Positions 31,886 through 43,635 of a stretch of DNA of 64,000 nt are shown here, piece after piece; the first letter of the stretch is position 1; every line of letters starts with the position of its first letter. This DNA is from Hymenopus coronatus. Taxonomy: Eukaryota; Arthropoda; Insecta; Mantodea; Hymenopodidae. Location of the stretch: NCBI GenBank assembly GCA_030762935.1, contig CM060881.1, positions 103,454,501-103,518,500 of the forward strand. The letters are read 5' to 3'. The notes under the pieces are model-generated. The model worked only from the letters and a program-made list of their open reading frames with translations. It was not told the DNA's origin and did no database searches. Position numbers and translations under genes: made by a program.

Positions 31886-32356
31886 GCCATTCCATCATAG
31901 AATAACTCCAGTATTAGCTTATTTACATCTAGCAGTAATGAGAGTGAATTTTATTACCAAATAAAACAGAAAAACATTTTAAAATGTATGTATCTTCATT
32001 CAATTGAAAACGTTAGCATACCAGCCTACTATCACACCGCTTAATTTCGTTGGGCCCTCCCCGTCGTATTCCACAGTTTCTCTTTAATGCAGAACATATA
32101 TTTACAGGATTGGATCCCGCTATCCCTGGTTTGATATGTTAGCTACTCCTATCTTGTTTAGACTGTATGGTCATTGTAATATTTCATGGATTTATCCTAT
32201 GTTATCCGTTGGTAAAATGGATTATTTAACGGTCATGCCCAGAACGTCATATCACGTTCATATCGCTGAAAAGACTAATATGAATTATTTATTTCTTTAT
32301 TTATTATTATTATTATTATTATTAAAACCATTCTATAGGCAAAACTTTTTATTTAA
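31886..32356. other. Spacer with (TTA)n
   Basis: Contains a (TTA)n-type tract at about 32299-32325. No other feature recognised. Confidence 0.45.
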
Positions 32357-33203
32357 AATCAGATGTGTCCCATTCATATGACTTTCTCATAGCTATTACA
32401 CAAACAACTTTCCTTACAAAAGATTATTCTTTTATCTGTGCTATGCTAATCAAGGAAAACATTATCAAGGAAATTGTATTATTATTTGCTTCCTTGTAAG
32501 CAGACGGGACATAAGGTAATAAACTAGGTTAAATCGATGGTCAAATCTTATAAAAGCTGATTCCACGTGAAACAACTGAAGTTCGGCTCGATTTGCATGG
32601 CCTCAGTAAAACAAGAAACGTCACTGTCTGTTTGAGTAAAGCTAAAGAAACTTAAAATTGAAACCTATAATAGCGAACATCTGAGAAGCGGCCAGCTCTA
32701 TACAAAAACGTATATGACCTAAATTGTGTGTCTTAACGAGATTTACATTTTTTTTTTGCAGTAAACCTTTGTCTATCTCTTTTTTAGCCGTAATTGAAAA
32801 CTTTGCAAAACTCAACCAGAATAAATAAATATTCAAAGGCCATTCCTAGAAAATTGAACATATTTTATTTGTGATGTATCTTTAATATAATATATTGTAA
32901 TTAAAATCGTTAGAGCCATTTTTTAGAAAATAAAACAAAATTGTAAAATATTCTGTGTAAAGGGTAGTTGAGGGTAGAGGTATTTGCTTGAACATCTTTG
33001 TATTGCATCCTTGGATGATATGAACTTAAAAGCAAGTACACCTACACACAGGCACCTTTTTCTAAAAATGCTTTTTTCGGCCTCAGTGGACCTCAAATCA
33101 TATATTTCCGGTGAATGTCGGTATCGAATTTTTGGGTGGAACACAATAATTCTTTATCCACTATATACATTATACATACGGGGTAGAGAACGTAATAATC
33201 TCC
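32357..33203 (+). mobile_element. R1-O, near full length
   Basis: Left end AAATCAGATGTGTCCCATTC and right end GGGGTAGAGAACGTAATAAT. The old-subfamily block ATTTGCATGGCCTCAGTAAA is present. The core is reduced to CACCTACACACAGGCACC. The terminal hairpin (ACTATATACATTATACATAC) is degraded. Confidence 0.82.
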
Positions 33204-33956
33204 TCCGAGCAGTTAAGGAAAGCAATTCTAATGAATGCAAACACGTAGTATTAAGGGAATGCATACTTTTAAAATACCAAAAACTATTCTTGTGTCTTTA
33301 TAGCCCGTATTTCAACGCAATTTTGAGTGAAAACTGTAATATATACACAGCTGTTTTCTCTAGAGATTCTACCGTAATGTTGTTCCTAATGCAGAGTGCA
33401 TTTTCTCCTTAGTTTGCTATATAATCTCGCAGCCGTCTGGTAAATTTCATTTCGCACATCTGAATTCTGAGGTAGCATCCACTTCATCCTTCACAATGTA
33501 GCGCACAAGCTGCCAACATTGTGTCTGCTCTAGTGACGGTTTCCAGATTCTGAGTGCGACATATGTAGTGGTATTTGCCAAGTTTCCTTCTCTCTTACCT
33601 CCCAGGAAAGGAAATGTAAAGCAGTTGGTAGAAGAACTTGAAAATCAGTGAGAGTGAGAGAATATCTTGTTTCTGCTCCTTCATTTGTTCTCACTTCATT
33701 TGTACACGGATAAATGCTTCCCGTGCAACATTTCTCTCTTTCCCCAAATGAGATATACATAACCTGGGACCTGTTTCACAATATCTACAACTTATACATT
33801 AACAACTTACAAATAACAAAAGGAACGATTATAAATTAACAATAAAACCTTGTTAACTTGTAAAGTTTCCCAATCCAGATACACAATTTACAAACATGAA
33901 CATTATGTGCATTGCTATCATATTCTAGTTTCAAAGCGTCACCAACCACGCGTCAG
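33204..33956. other. Spacer with unrecognised 76-codon minus ORF
   Basis: The ORF at 33530-33760 lies in a GC-richer stretch but has no motif that I recognise. No transposon ends are seen. Confidence 0.35.
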
Positions 33957-34016
33957 AAAATACTTTCTCTACCTATTCTGCAAGCAGACTTCTTACAAAA
34001 GATTATTCTATTTCAT

Positions 34017-34362
34017 GTTAAGGATACCCATCTGTGAAAAACCTAAAATCTACAATTTTGCTTGGATTGATTTGATACTTTACCACAGCAATTGCAGGTT
34101 TAAGAATAGTTTACATGCTAATTTTCAGACTTTTGTTAAAAAGTAGTTCCTGTGATATTCACATATTTATAGTATTTTATTGTCACTTAATTAAATCATT
34201 ACACAAATTGCAATTTCAGTTACTGAAATATAATACTTTGTAGTTATACTTTTAAATACAGTATTAGTAAATTGATGAGATGAAATTTTATCTGACTATT
34301 GATTTAGGAGGAAAAAAAACTATTTAATTGTCATTTTATTATTTTTTTATTTTTGCTATTCA

Positions 34363-34407
<45 letters not shown>

Positions 34408-35241
34408 TAGTTACACAAGCACTGGTGATATTAGAAAAAAAATCTCATAAATTTTCTTTTTTACTATTTTTATCCAAGCATAAACATTTTCAAGCTTCTG
34501 TTTCAAAAACTGCATCGTGTGAAGAATTTATAAAGTTTTGAAAACGCTGAAAAATAAAAACACAAGAAAATGGATTTTAAGGTTTAACATACAATATAAC
34601 ACTGTTTCTTTGTATAATTCTTAGAATTTCATAATCTCCTGTAGAAATATTTAAAACAGTAATATAATGTGTCATCTCACGGACTGTTTATAGTAAACAC
34701 AAAGAATGTATAAAGCAAAGAAAAACTCCAAGTCAAGCACTTGCACTCTGCCACCAAAACAGTTTCTATTTCACGGGAAGAAATATGCTGTTGGTGGAGT
34801 GTGGGGAGGCCCGCCTTGTGGTTTAAGATGGGGAGGATCCAGGTTAAATAATCGGTGGTATGGCATGTCTGGATGATGACGGAAGGTAGAAGCACCCTGT
34901 TATGTTAGTTTTGAAGCATGTTACTATACTCACTTTTTTAGTTATTAGTGACATTATTATATTTACAACTTGAAATAGACACATTTAAGGCTAAATGTTA
35001 TTGGTTAAAACCAAATTTTAATTTTTCACCATTATGAAAAGGATAAAGCACTACTCCCACTTACAGTCATCCATTTAAATCGTCACGTGATACGGTTTAA
35101 AGCGCTACTTGGTAATAAAAACAACAGCAAATTGAACTACAAACATTACATTATTTAATTAGGCAACAAAAGAAAGGTGGATTTTTTCGTCATTTTTTTT
35201 TTCACTTTTTGATTCCGCTTTCACAGATGGGTATCCTTAAT
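34017..35241. mobile_element. TIR DNA element inserted in R1-O at TTAA/TA
   Basis: GGATACCCATCTGTGAAA follows TTAA at 34017, and its exact reverse complement precedes TTAA at 35241, giving terminal inverted repeats of about 18 bp. The flanking R1 sequence (CATG-TTAA-TCAC) becomes collinear on removal. TTAA duplication would suggest piggyBac-type mobilisation, but TA duplication (Tc1/mariner type) cannot be excluded because TA lies inside TTAA. The 1.2-kb interior has no transposase, so it is non-autonomous. Confidence 0.85.
34363..34408. repeat. (ATT)15 microsatellite
   Basis: Uninterrupted ATT repeat inside the TIR element. Confidence 0.92.
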
Positions 35242-35379
35242 CACATAAACGTTAGCGGAATACTCTTATTACTTAGTTCCTTATAAATACATTATCCTAA
35301 ATGCTTTTAAAGCGACTGTAATTGAAATTCCTTTATGTTTGCGTGGCCAGGAGTAAAACAAAAAAAAGAGATTTTTTGT

Positions 35380-35622
35380 AGTTTAACGACCTTTAACCTC
35401 CTTAGTCATATCGGACGATAAATGAAATTGGTTAAGTGATGCGCAAATGATCTCGGGGTCCATGGAGCTTAAAGTTACTCCTCATTCGTCTTCTCAGGAC
35501 AAGGGAAAATCCCGAAAAAGAAAACCTTATTCGGGTAACTCACCCTAAGCAAGATTCGAACTCGCGACCTGTTGAATGTGAGGCAGACTCGCTAAAATCA
35601 TACTACCCAGGCGTGCATGGAT
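35380..35622 (-). mobile_element. SINE-F copy inserted in R1-O
   Basis: On the minus strand the head is CACGCCTGGGTAGTATGATT with the B box GCGAGTTCGAATCTTGC. It is followed by GTGAGTTACCCGAATAAGG and a body ending near GGTTAAAGGTCGTTAAAC. An approximate duplication (GATTTTTTGT at 35370, GATTTTTGT at 35623) flanks it. It is the only copy in the window. Confidence 0.72.
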
Positions 35623-35885
35623 GATTTTTGTTTGAGAAAAGTATAACTACCTACTTTAAAATTCAAACCAATAATAAGGAATATCTCAGAAATTGTAAGC
35701 TCCACGACAAAAATGTAAAAGAGCTAAATTGTGTGTGACGAGAGATACCTTTTATGAATCGTAAGTCTCATAGTGTTTACCACTTATGCAAGAGTCATCC
35801 AGAATGAAGAGCACTTCAGAAGCTATTCCCAGAAAGCTCAAGATACATATTTTATTTGACATGCAAATATATTTAATATACTTTT

Positions 35886-36766
35886 TACTTTCTCTATACG
35901 CACTATGTGCATAGTGTATAGAGAAGGTATTACACTCCACCCAAAAGTTCGATACCGAGATTTCACCGGAAATATATGTTTTAGGGTCCCCTGTATCCAA
36001 AAAAAGCATTTTCACAAAAAGGTCCGTGTGTGTGTGTGTGTCCGTATGTCCGTGTGCCTGTGAGCACGATAACTCAAAAACGAAAAGTCGGTAAAATACC
36101 AAACTTGGTATTTAAGTTTAGTTTCAGAGATGCCACACGAAGATTTTGAGAAAAATCTCCTCACCCCAAACTACACTTTACATGGAACTTATTTCGAAAA
36201 TTTTGGCTCTAACGATTTTGATTCAAATAACATATATTAAAGATATTTACCTGACAAAACAAAATATATATCTTGAATTTTCTGGGAATAGCCTCTGAAG
36301 ACTACTTTATTCTGGACGAATTTTACGGAATTTTGCATAACTGCTAAACCATAAGACTTAGATAAAAACTTACTACACAGGAAATGTAGAGCACGTTAAA
36401 ACACACAATTTATGTCATATACAGTTTTTTCGTGGAGTTGATCGTTTTTGAAATGTTCCTTTTTTTTATATTTCAGCTATGAAAAACTTACTTTTCTCAT
36501 ATAGGAATTTGTCAACCCCTATACATACACACAAAGGAACTTCAGTCACATAGAAACCAGCTTTTGACTATCACTTTAACCTTTGGTACTCCCTTATTTC
36601 GTTTCTACCTACAAGGAAGCAAGTAATAAGACTATTTCTGCTAATTTTTTTCTCGATTAGCGTAAAGTAAATAGAGGCATAAGCTTTCTAACAATAATTT
36701 GTTGCAGAGATATAGAGAAAGTCATGTGAATGGAACACATCAGACTTTTTTTATTGTTTCATTCAT
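35886..36766 (-). mobile_element. R1-Y, full length, inserted in R1-O
   Basis: The right end TTTTTACTTTCTCTATACGC at 35887 forms a near-perfect hairpin with GCATAGTGTATAGAGAAGGT. The left end reads CATGTGAATGGAACACATCA followed by GACTTTTTTT at 36766. The core is (TG)n at 36027-36040. Orientation is opposite to the host R1-O. Confidence 0.9.
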
Positions 36767-36769
36767 ATA

Positions 36770-37032
36770 GCCCCATTTAACATTTAAGGTCATATCCGGT
36801 GCTTTGTATTAGAAACAACTCGTTGTCTGTAGGTTCTTTACGTTGGATTTAAATTGTTCTATTTTCCACAAACGCGCGCGCGCACACACACGCACACGCA
36901 CACACACACACATTCACTCTCACATAATAATACCAGATTCTAAGGGGATATAGGGAATAATTCTGGTTAAAGATAAACTCTCCATCCCAACCAAGAATTG
37001 AACCCGGGACCTCTGGGTGAGAAGTCAGCTCG
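36770..37032 (-). mobile_element. SINE-G-like copy with CA-rich tail
   Basis: On the minus strand from 37032: GCGAGCTGACTTCTCACCCA, then the B box CCCGGGTTCAATTCTTGG, a body ATGGAGAGTTTATCTTTAAC, and a long GT/GC simple-repeat stretch (plus strand CGCGCGCGCGCACACACACG at 36872). The 5' A box is not preserved. Confidence 0.55.
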
Positions 37033-37206
37033 CTTTAATCAAATTATTAAAGCATGTTTTGAGAAAAAGAAACATTTCGTAAACTCTTCCATGTAAAGAG
37101 CAATTTGTAATGGGGGTATTTTCCAGAAACTCTTGTGTCAAATATTTGGAAGATACATAGACACACACATACACAGCTACACCTTTTTCTAAAAAAATGT
37201 CCTTTT

Positions 37207-37990
37207 ATGCACCGGAAATACATGTTTTGGGTCCCCCTGAATCCATAAAAAGCATTTTCAGAAAAAGGTCCGTGTGTGTGCGTGTGTGTGTCTGTGTGTC
37301 TGTGGATAGCATAGCTCAAAAACTAAAACACCATTGAATACCAAACTTAGTATTTAAATTTGGTATCTTCCAAGGATACGACACGAAGATTTTCAAGAAA
37401 ATTCTCCCAACCCCTACTACCCTTTACCTGGAACTTTTTTTCGAACATTTTGATTTTCTTAAAAATGGCTCTAACGATTTTGATTAAAATATCGTATATT
37501 AAAGATATTTACCTAACAAAATAATGTATATCTTGAATTTTCTGGCAATAGTCAAGACTGCTTTATTCTGGATGAGTTTTACTGAATTTTGCATAACTGG
37601 CAAACCGTAAGAGATAGGCAAAAGCTTACTACACAAAAAACGTAGATCAGGATAAAACACACACTTTATGTCATATACATTTTTTTCGTGGAGTTGATGG
37701 CTTTTCAGATATTGTTTATTTTTTCAGCTTTTATTATACAGGAATTTGCCAACTCCTGTCCGTAGAAACAAAGGAACTTCAGTCACATAGCAACCAGCTT
37801 TTGACTATCAATTTAATCTACGGTACTCCTTTATTTCCCGTCTACTTAAATGCAAGCGGGTAATAAAGAGTGTTTCTGCTATTTTTTTTTTCTCGATTAG
37901 AGAAAGGTAAATAGAAACATAAGCTTTTTAACAATAATTTGTTGCAAAGATTTAGAGAAAGTCATGCGAATGGAACACATCAGATTTTTC
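37207..37990 (-). mobile_element. R1-Y copy lacking the right hairpin
   Basis: The minus strand starts within the TTTCCGGT region (CACCGGAAATACATGTTTTG on plus) and runs to the complete left end (CACATCAGATTTTTCC on plus). It directly abuts the core of the R1-O host at 37205, so it may have inserted or recombined within the core. Confidence 0.85.
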
Positions 37991-37994
37991 CACT

Positions 37995-38878
37995 GGCCCC
38001 ATATGTACAATACAAAAGGATAGAGAAGTATTGTATTCCACCCAAAAATTCGATACCGAGATTTTACCGGAAATGTATGTTTTAGGACCCTCTGTATCCA
38101 AAAAAAGCATTTTCGGAAACAGGTTCGTGTGTGTGTGTGTGTGTATGTCCGTGTGTCTTGAACACTATAAATCAAAAACGAAAAGTAGCCAAAATACCAA
38201 ACTTGGTATTTAAGTTTAGTATCTTCCAGGGATGCGACACAAAGATTTTGAGAAAAATCCCCCCACCCCAAATTACCCTTGACATGGAACTTTATTTGAA
38301 AATTTTGATTTTCTTAAAAATGGCTCTAACGATTTTGATTAAAATATCATATATTAACAAATAAAATGTATATCTTAAATTTTCTAAGTATAGCTTCTGA
38401 AGATCTGTTTATTCTGGATGAATTTTGCTTAATTTGGCATAACTAATAAACCCTAAGAAATAGACAAATACTTATTTTACAAAAATATGAGATCTTACTA
38501 AAATACACAAGTTATGTCATATACATTTTTCTTGTGGAGCTTACCGTTTTCGAGGTATTAATTGTTATTTGTTTCAGTTGTGAAGTACTTATGCTTTTAT
38601 CAGACGGGAATGTCCGTTTTTCTTTTGTTCTACTCCTGGCCAAGAAAAGAAGCGATTTGTAATGACAATTGCATAACGACAGCTTTTAAAAATGTGACTA
38701 TTGGTTTAGCCAAGTGTATTCCCTTATTTTCTTCCTACTTTTACGGAACTAAATAATAAGAACATTGTGCTAATGAGTAGCACGATTAGCAAGGTGCAGA
38801 AAGAAGAAGAATCTTATGTATGAAGTTTGTAGAACAGCTAGAGAATGTCATGTGAGTGTAACACATCAGCTTTTTTAC
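37995..38878 (-). mobile_element. R1 copy, right part Y-like and left part O-like
   Basis: The right half up to about 38360 closely matches R1-Y. From about 38360 to 38878 it matches R1-O (CTACTCCTGGCCAAGAAAAG, AACGACAGCTTTTAAAAATG on plus). It is either a recombinant element or two joined copies. The left terminus is CATGTGAGTGTAACACATCA. Confidence 0.75.
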
Positions 38879-38893
38879 TATTATATGCTAAAT

Positions 38894-39216
38894 AGGGCCG
38901 TGGTCGAGAGTTAGACCGCTCGGCTCCCACCTAGGCGGTCTGGGTTTAATCCCAAGTGCCCACAAGTAGGATTTATGGTGGAGGAAGCGGCGTCTGGGTG
39001 TGATATCTCCAGATCCTCCGGTTCCCCCCACCTCCCTTTCTCCGTCATCACCTTTCCTATCATCCACTTCCTCACGTTCATTCCTGGCTACCGGCCGACC
39101 ATTCTGTGCTTTCGTGCCGTTGGCTCCCCCGCAGGCTTCTAACCCCTAGGCACCCACTTGTAAGTCCTAGGGGGCTGACAGTCCTAAATGCGGGGAGGAT
39201 TAGCCGACTACAAAAC
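38894..39216 (+). mobile_element. SINE-B copy, 9-bp TSD
   Basis: ATGCTAAAT at 38885-38893 and 39217-39225. Head GGGCCGTGGTCGAGAGTTAG and B-box region TGGGTTTAATCCCAAGTGC. Tail includes TTTCGTGCCGTTGGCTCCCC and GGCTGACAGTCCTAAATGCG as in the copy at 24963. Confidence 0.9.
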
Positions 39217-39525
39217 ATGCTAAATGTGAAAACAACTCCAACACTCATTGTATTGATAAAGAGATGTAAAGTTATTATTCATTCTCAACTTATAATGTAG
39301 GTCTTCTACTTTACCTTGCATGAAATACTTCATTATCTGAATCACTGAAACTACTACAAAGTAGGATTTTATTCATGTCCAATATAGAATAAATGCAATT
39401 TACATCCAATAGCCACAGAAATTGCATCATATCTCATATGATAAACATATCTGCATTTAAAGGATACGAGAACATGTTGGTAATGTCGAGAATGAAAGAG
39501 CTGATATTCTAACAAAAGAAGCAGC

Positions 39526-39771
39526 ATATTTCTTTTATAGTGTTTAACACCCGCCTTTACTACTATGACACCGCAGGTGGTGACAATGATGATACATGGA
39601 CTGAGGATGGAGCACCGGTGAAATGGATGGCGGGGGAAACCAGAGAACTCGAAGAAAACGCGCCCCTGCACCGCTTTGTTCAGCATAAATCTCACATGCT
39701 GTCGCTTGGGATCGAATCCAGACCGTCTAGGGTAGAAGCGAGTGGTTTAACCACTTGGCCACCGAGCGGCC
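39526..39771 (-). mobile_element. SINE-A, full length, possible 8-bp TSD
   Basis: On the minus strand: CGGCCGCTCGGTGGCCAAGT (A-box region), a head with GGTCTGGATTCGATCCCAAG as B box, full body, and tail GTGTTAAACACTATAAAAGA. GAAGCAGC occurs at 39518-39525 and 39772-39779. This is the most complete SINE-A of the window. Confidence 0.87.
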
Positions 39772-39779
39772 GAAGCAGC

Positions 39780-41379
39780 TTCTAGTAATTAAAATCTGCT
39801 TACAATAAATGTTGAGCATCAAGAATATAGTCGCAAAAAAAAAAAAATACAGATAGTAAATACATGAAATTCAGTGTGGATAAATAGAAACAATAGTTCA
39901 GTAATAACAACCATTTTCCCCTGATTAGTCGCCTAAAATACTAAGAACTTGTAGCTGATTATACACTTACATAAATTATTTCTAGTCACGGCACATGTAG
40001 TACATATTTTTATGAGGGTTTCACATTATTATAGAAAAGTATGAATATCAGCCTTATTGAAAAGAATAAACACTACAACACTCTCCTCTCAGTTGTTCTC
40101 GAAATTGCTTGAAATTCCATTTAAATAATTGCAATTTAGAACTTGCAAAACTATTTTATAAACATGCCACTATTTTAGTGAAATATGTTATAAGTATTTT
40201 GTACATTGTATTCACCAAATCTATCAACATTTTTAAATTTTTTCTTTGTAATATTATGATTTTAACTGTATTAAATTTTAAGACTGTAACACTAATATGT
40301 AATTGTATACCATGGTTATATCTGTGGAATAAAATAGTATTTTATGCAGTTTTAGAGATACATTGCTGTATACTTAATTTTATATTGTTTCAATGCCTTT
40401 TTTTTTCTCTCTCTCTCTCTCTGTCTCTCAAATATTAAAAGTATAGGTACTCTATAAACCTTGAGCCATTTTCAGATACACTGCGTACTTAGCAAACACA
40501 AATTACAAATAGTAGAGATCCTATTTGTTTGTGAAACAAAACATTTGTAAACTGTTTAAAATTCATAAAATAATTATGTTTGTAATGTTCAAATTTACAA
40601 ACTCCCATTGCGAAACATATTTTTACAAATTCCAAACAAAATTCACAATAAAGAAGGCTGTAAACAATGTAAAAAATACCCCAAGATACCTGTTGTTTAA
40701 AAAAATTCTAACGGGTGTCCAGCAAAGAAGAGGTGAAACTGTTTATTCTCTCTCTTTCACTGGAAACGAAATGAGCATTGCCTACATAATACCATGCAAT
40801 TGTTTTATATATCAAATATCAAATACTACAAAAATAAAAAATAACATGTCTTTTTACAACTCTATGTATGTTAAATAACATTCAGTTGAAAAATAGTACA
40901 TATGCTTACCGACTGTAATTTTAAGAAGGTGCATTAAAGACACTGTTTGGTATTCTTAAACCTTGAAAATTTCGGCAGTTTCTTAATTATCGTTCAAGCA
41001 TAAGCAAGTCTTTTGTTTCAGCCGACTTTAATCTCTTGTAAAAGTTTATAAATAACAAATAATACAAGTTATAGATTGAATATGTGTAAAATTAGATTAA
41101 TTTTGATGTTATAAACAGTAATAATTATATTGTATGAAGTTTCAAGCAAACAATGCATAATTCATATTAATTTTTATTGTAAAAACTAATAAAATAATTA
41201 AAATTTAAGCACTGCAATTTAAAGAAGTGTTTGGATGGATATGTGAGAGTGTATTGGGTAAAAATAACAAAGGACTATCCTCCCAAAATAATTGATACAC
41301 TGCTATATAATTTTAGTATGAAATGTTTTTTTCTAAAGATATGATTTTATCCGGTCAAGATACAATAAATTCTGGACTA
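39780..41379. other. AT-rich intergenic DNA
   Basis: The longest repeat-poor stretch of the middle region. It holds A14 near 39836, (CT)n at about 40408-40430 and two AT-rich ORFs of 109 and 117 codons (40109-40438 and 40525-40878). Their composition (K, N, F, I, L, Y) and lack of motifs mark them as chance. Confidence 0.45.
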
Positions 41380-41526
41380 TGTGTGTACAGTGTACATAAT
41401 AGATATTGGAGGTTCACGCAAAAAATTTCACACCGAGATTTCAAAGGAAATGCATGTTTTGAGACCCTCTGAATCAAAAAATAAATAAAAAAGCATTCTT
41501 GGAAAACGGTTCTTTGAGACACACCA

Positions 41527-41557
<31 letters not shown>

Positions 41558-42265
41558 AACAATATAGCTCAAAGAGCGAAAGTCGCTTAAATATCAAACT
41601 TGATATTTATGTTCAATACTTTCCAAGGATACCAGATGGAGTTTTCAAGAAAATCCGCCACAGCAAACTACCCTTTACACGAAACATTTTTCTGAAGATT
41701 TAATTTAAGAAAAACTAATAATAATCATTATTATTATTATATCACATTTTACAAATATATTTATTCCAGATAAATTGTATATTTTGAGTTATCTGGCAAT
41801 GCTTCTAGAACACTGTTTATTCTGGAAGACTTTTGAGGAACTGATAAAGGACGAGAGATGGAGAAAATCTTACTATTTAAAAATGTGCTGTGTTCCATTC
41901 ACATGCTTTTCTTTACACCTCTGTAACAAATTATTGTTAAACAACTCGTGCTTCTATCTAATACATGCTAATCGAGATCAAGATTAGAGAAATATTTCTT
42001 GTAATTGATTTAAATTTTAAACATTTATTTTTTTCTCAAACCATTTCTTTTATTGTTGTCCATGCAAAGAAATTAATATTAATAGCAATTGCATAGCGAC
42101 AGCTTTTAAAATATTTGCTTATAGTTTTAGCGTAGTGCATTCACTTAGTTTCCTTCTCTTGTAAGGAACTAAGTAAGGACACACTTCTGCTAATGCTTAT
42201 TGGATTAGCATTAATGTAGAAATAAGAATATTCTATTGTAAGAAATTTGTTTCTATAATGAGTAA
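41380..42265. mobile_element. Rearranged R1 fragments in alternating orientation
   Basis: 41380-41885 is a minus-oriented R1 right half with (TG)n core at 41530-41552 and an added (ATT)n. 41886-42025 is a plus-oriented left end (TGTGTTCCATTCACATGC). 42030-42265 is a minus-oriented R1-O left third. The alternation suggests inversion or independent insertions. Confidence 0.65.
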
Positions 42266-42536
42266 ATAAAATTATTATTTGGATGCACGTTTTCTCAAAT
42301 TTAACTACATATTTTAAAGTTTTTAACTTACACATATTTATCCATACTAGTTATAACATTTCTTCATTGAAATTTATAATGCTATATAGCTAATAGTAAA
42401 TAACTTTGAGTGATAAATTATTTTGTTCTGAAGTAGTTCAGTTTGGCATAAAGACCCATTTATGGAAATACACATTTGTGACATCTAGAGTTTTTAGGCC
42501 ACGAAGCCAAATAGTGAAAACTATTTCTCAGTAATG

Positions 42537-43382
42537 TTCTACTTTTTCTGCACGTACTATGTACATAGTATATGCAGAAGGTATTGTACTTCACCCAAAA
42601 TTCGGTACCAAGGTGTCACGTGAAATACATGTTTTCAGACACCCTGAATCCTAAAATAGCATTTTTAGAAAACGGTTAGTGTGTATATGTGTGTATGTGC
42701 ATGTGTGTGTCTGTAGACAGCCTAGCTCAAAATAGACCATTACAAACAAAATTTGATATTTAAGTTTACTATCTTCTAAGGATGGGACACGAACATTTTA
42801 AAGCAAATCTCCCCATACCAGACTACCATTTACATGTACTTTTTATATATTAAGATATTTACATGTTAAATAAAATATACATCTTAAATTTTATGGTAAT
42901 AACCCCCTAAGGTCTCTTGATTAGAATGGATTTTGTATAAATGTTCTGTAATAGGTAAGTCGTAAGATATAAACAATAATTTACTCACAAAAATTTAGAC
43001 CTCCTTAAAACACACAATTTATGTACTATACTATATTTTTGTAGGGTTAACTGATTTTGAGATATTCCTTATTATTGGTTTCAGTTATAAGCTGCTTAAA
43101 CGTTTTATCAAACGAAGGTATTTTTCGTTTCATGTCTCTTTTGCTTTACTCCTAGCGTACAAAGCGAATCGAATTTCAGTTGTTTCAAATAGCGACGGGT
43201 TCTTTGAAAGATTTGACTATTGCTTTAGCCTACTGTATTAACTTGTTTCGCTTCTACTTAAATGGAACTAAAAGTAATTATTTCTGCTAATTACCACCGA
43301 TTACCACGATGAAGATAAAGGAAGAATATTTTGTAAAAATGTTTATAGAGAAAGTCATGTGAATGAATCACATTAGATTCGT
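42537..43382 (-). mobile_element. R1 copy, near full length
   Basis: Right hairpin at 42540-42585 (TTTTCTGCACGTACTATGTA, then CATAGTATATGCAGAAGG) and left end GTCATGTGAATGAATCACAT. Compensating changes keep the hairpin stem paired (TGCAC/ATGCA) although the sequence differs from other copies. A deletion removes the AACGATTTTGATT block. Confidence 0.82.
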
Positions 43383-43598
43383 CTTCTAATTACTTTAGTT
43401 GAAGTGAAACGCTGATATATACCAGACCAATTGTTGTCTATTTCATTAGCATACGTTTACTAACATAATCTCTTTGCTTTTTGAGATTGGTTATGTACCC
43501 AAGAGTGATTTTCGTTACTATCCTGCATACAAATAGTCATAGTACAGCAATCAATAATAACCTCAAAGCGAAACTCGAGTGGCTTTGAAGAGTTTGTA

Positions 43599-43635
<37 letters not shown>

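Larger units (their letters stand above)
33957..37206 (+). mobile_element. R1-O copy broken by four insertions
   Basis: Collinear plus-strand pieces are 33957-34016 (TACTTTCTCTACCTATTCTG), 35242-35379 (ACGTTAGCGGAATACTC to GAGATTTTTTGT), 35623-35885 (GTTTGAGAAAAGTATAAC to ATATATTTAATATA) and 37033-37205 (TTTAATCAAATTATTAAAGC to CTACACCTTTTTCTAAAAAA). The gaps hold a TIR element, SINE-F, R1-Y plus SINE-G, and a final R1-Y at the right edge. This is the oldest layer of the nest. Confidence 0.75.

Noticed and set aside
34353..34541. ORF beginning with a tyrosine run
   Set aside because: It is the translation of the (ATT)n microsatellite.
37047..37319. Cysteine/valine-repeat ORFs (CVCVCVC) in R1 cores
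   Set aside because: They come from the (TG)n core of R1, not from a cysteine-rich peptide.
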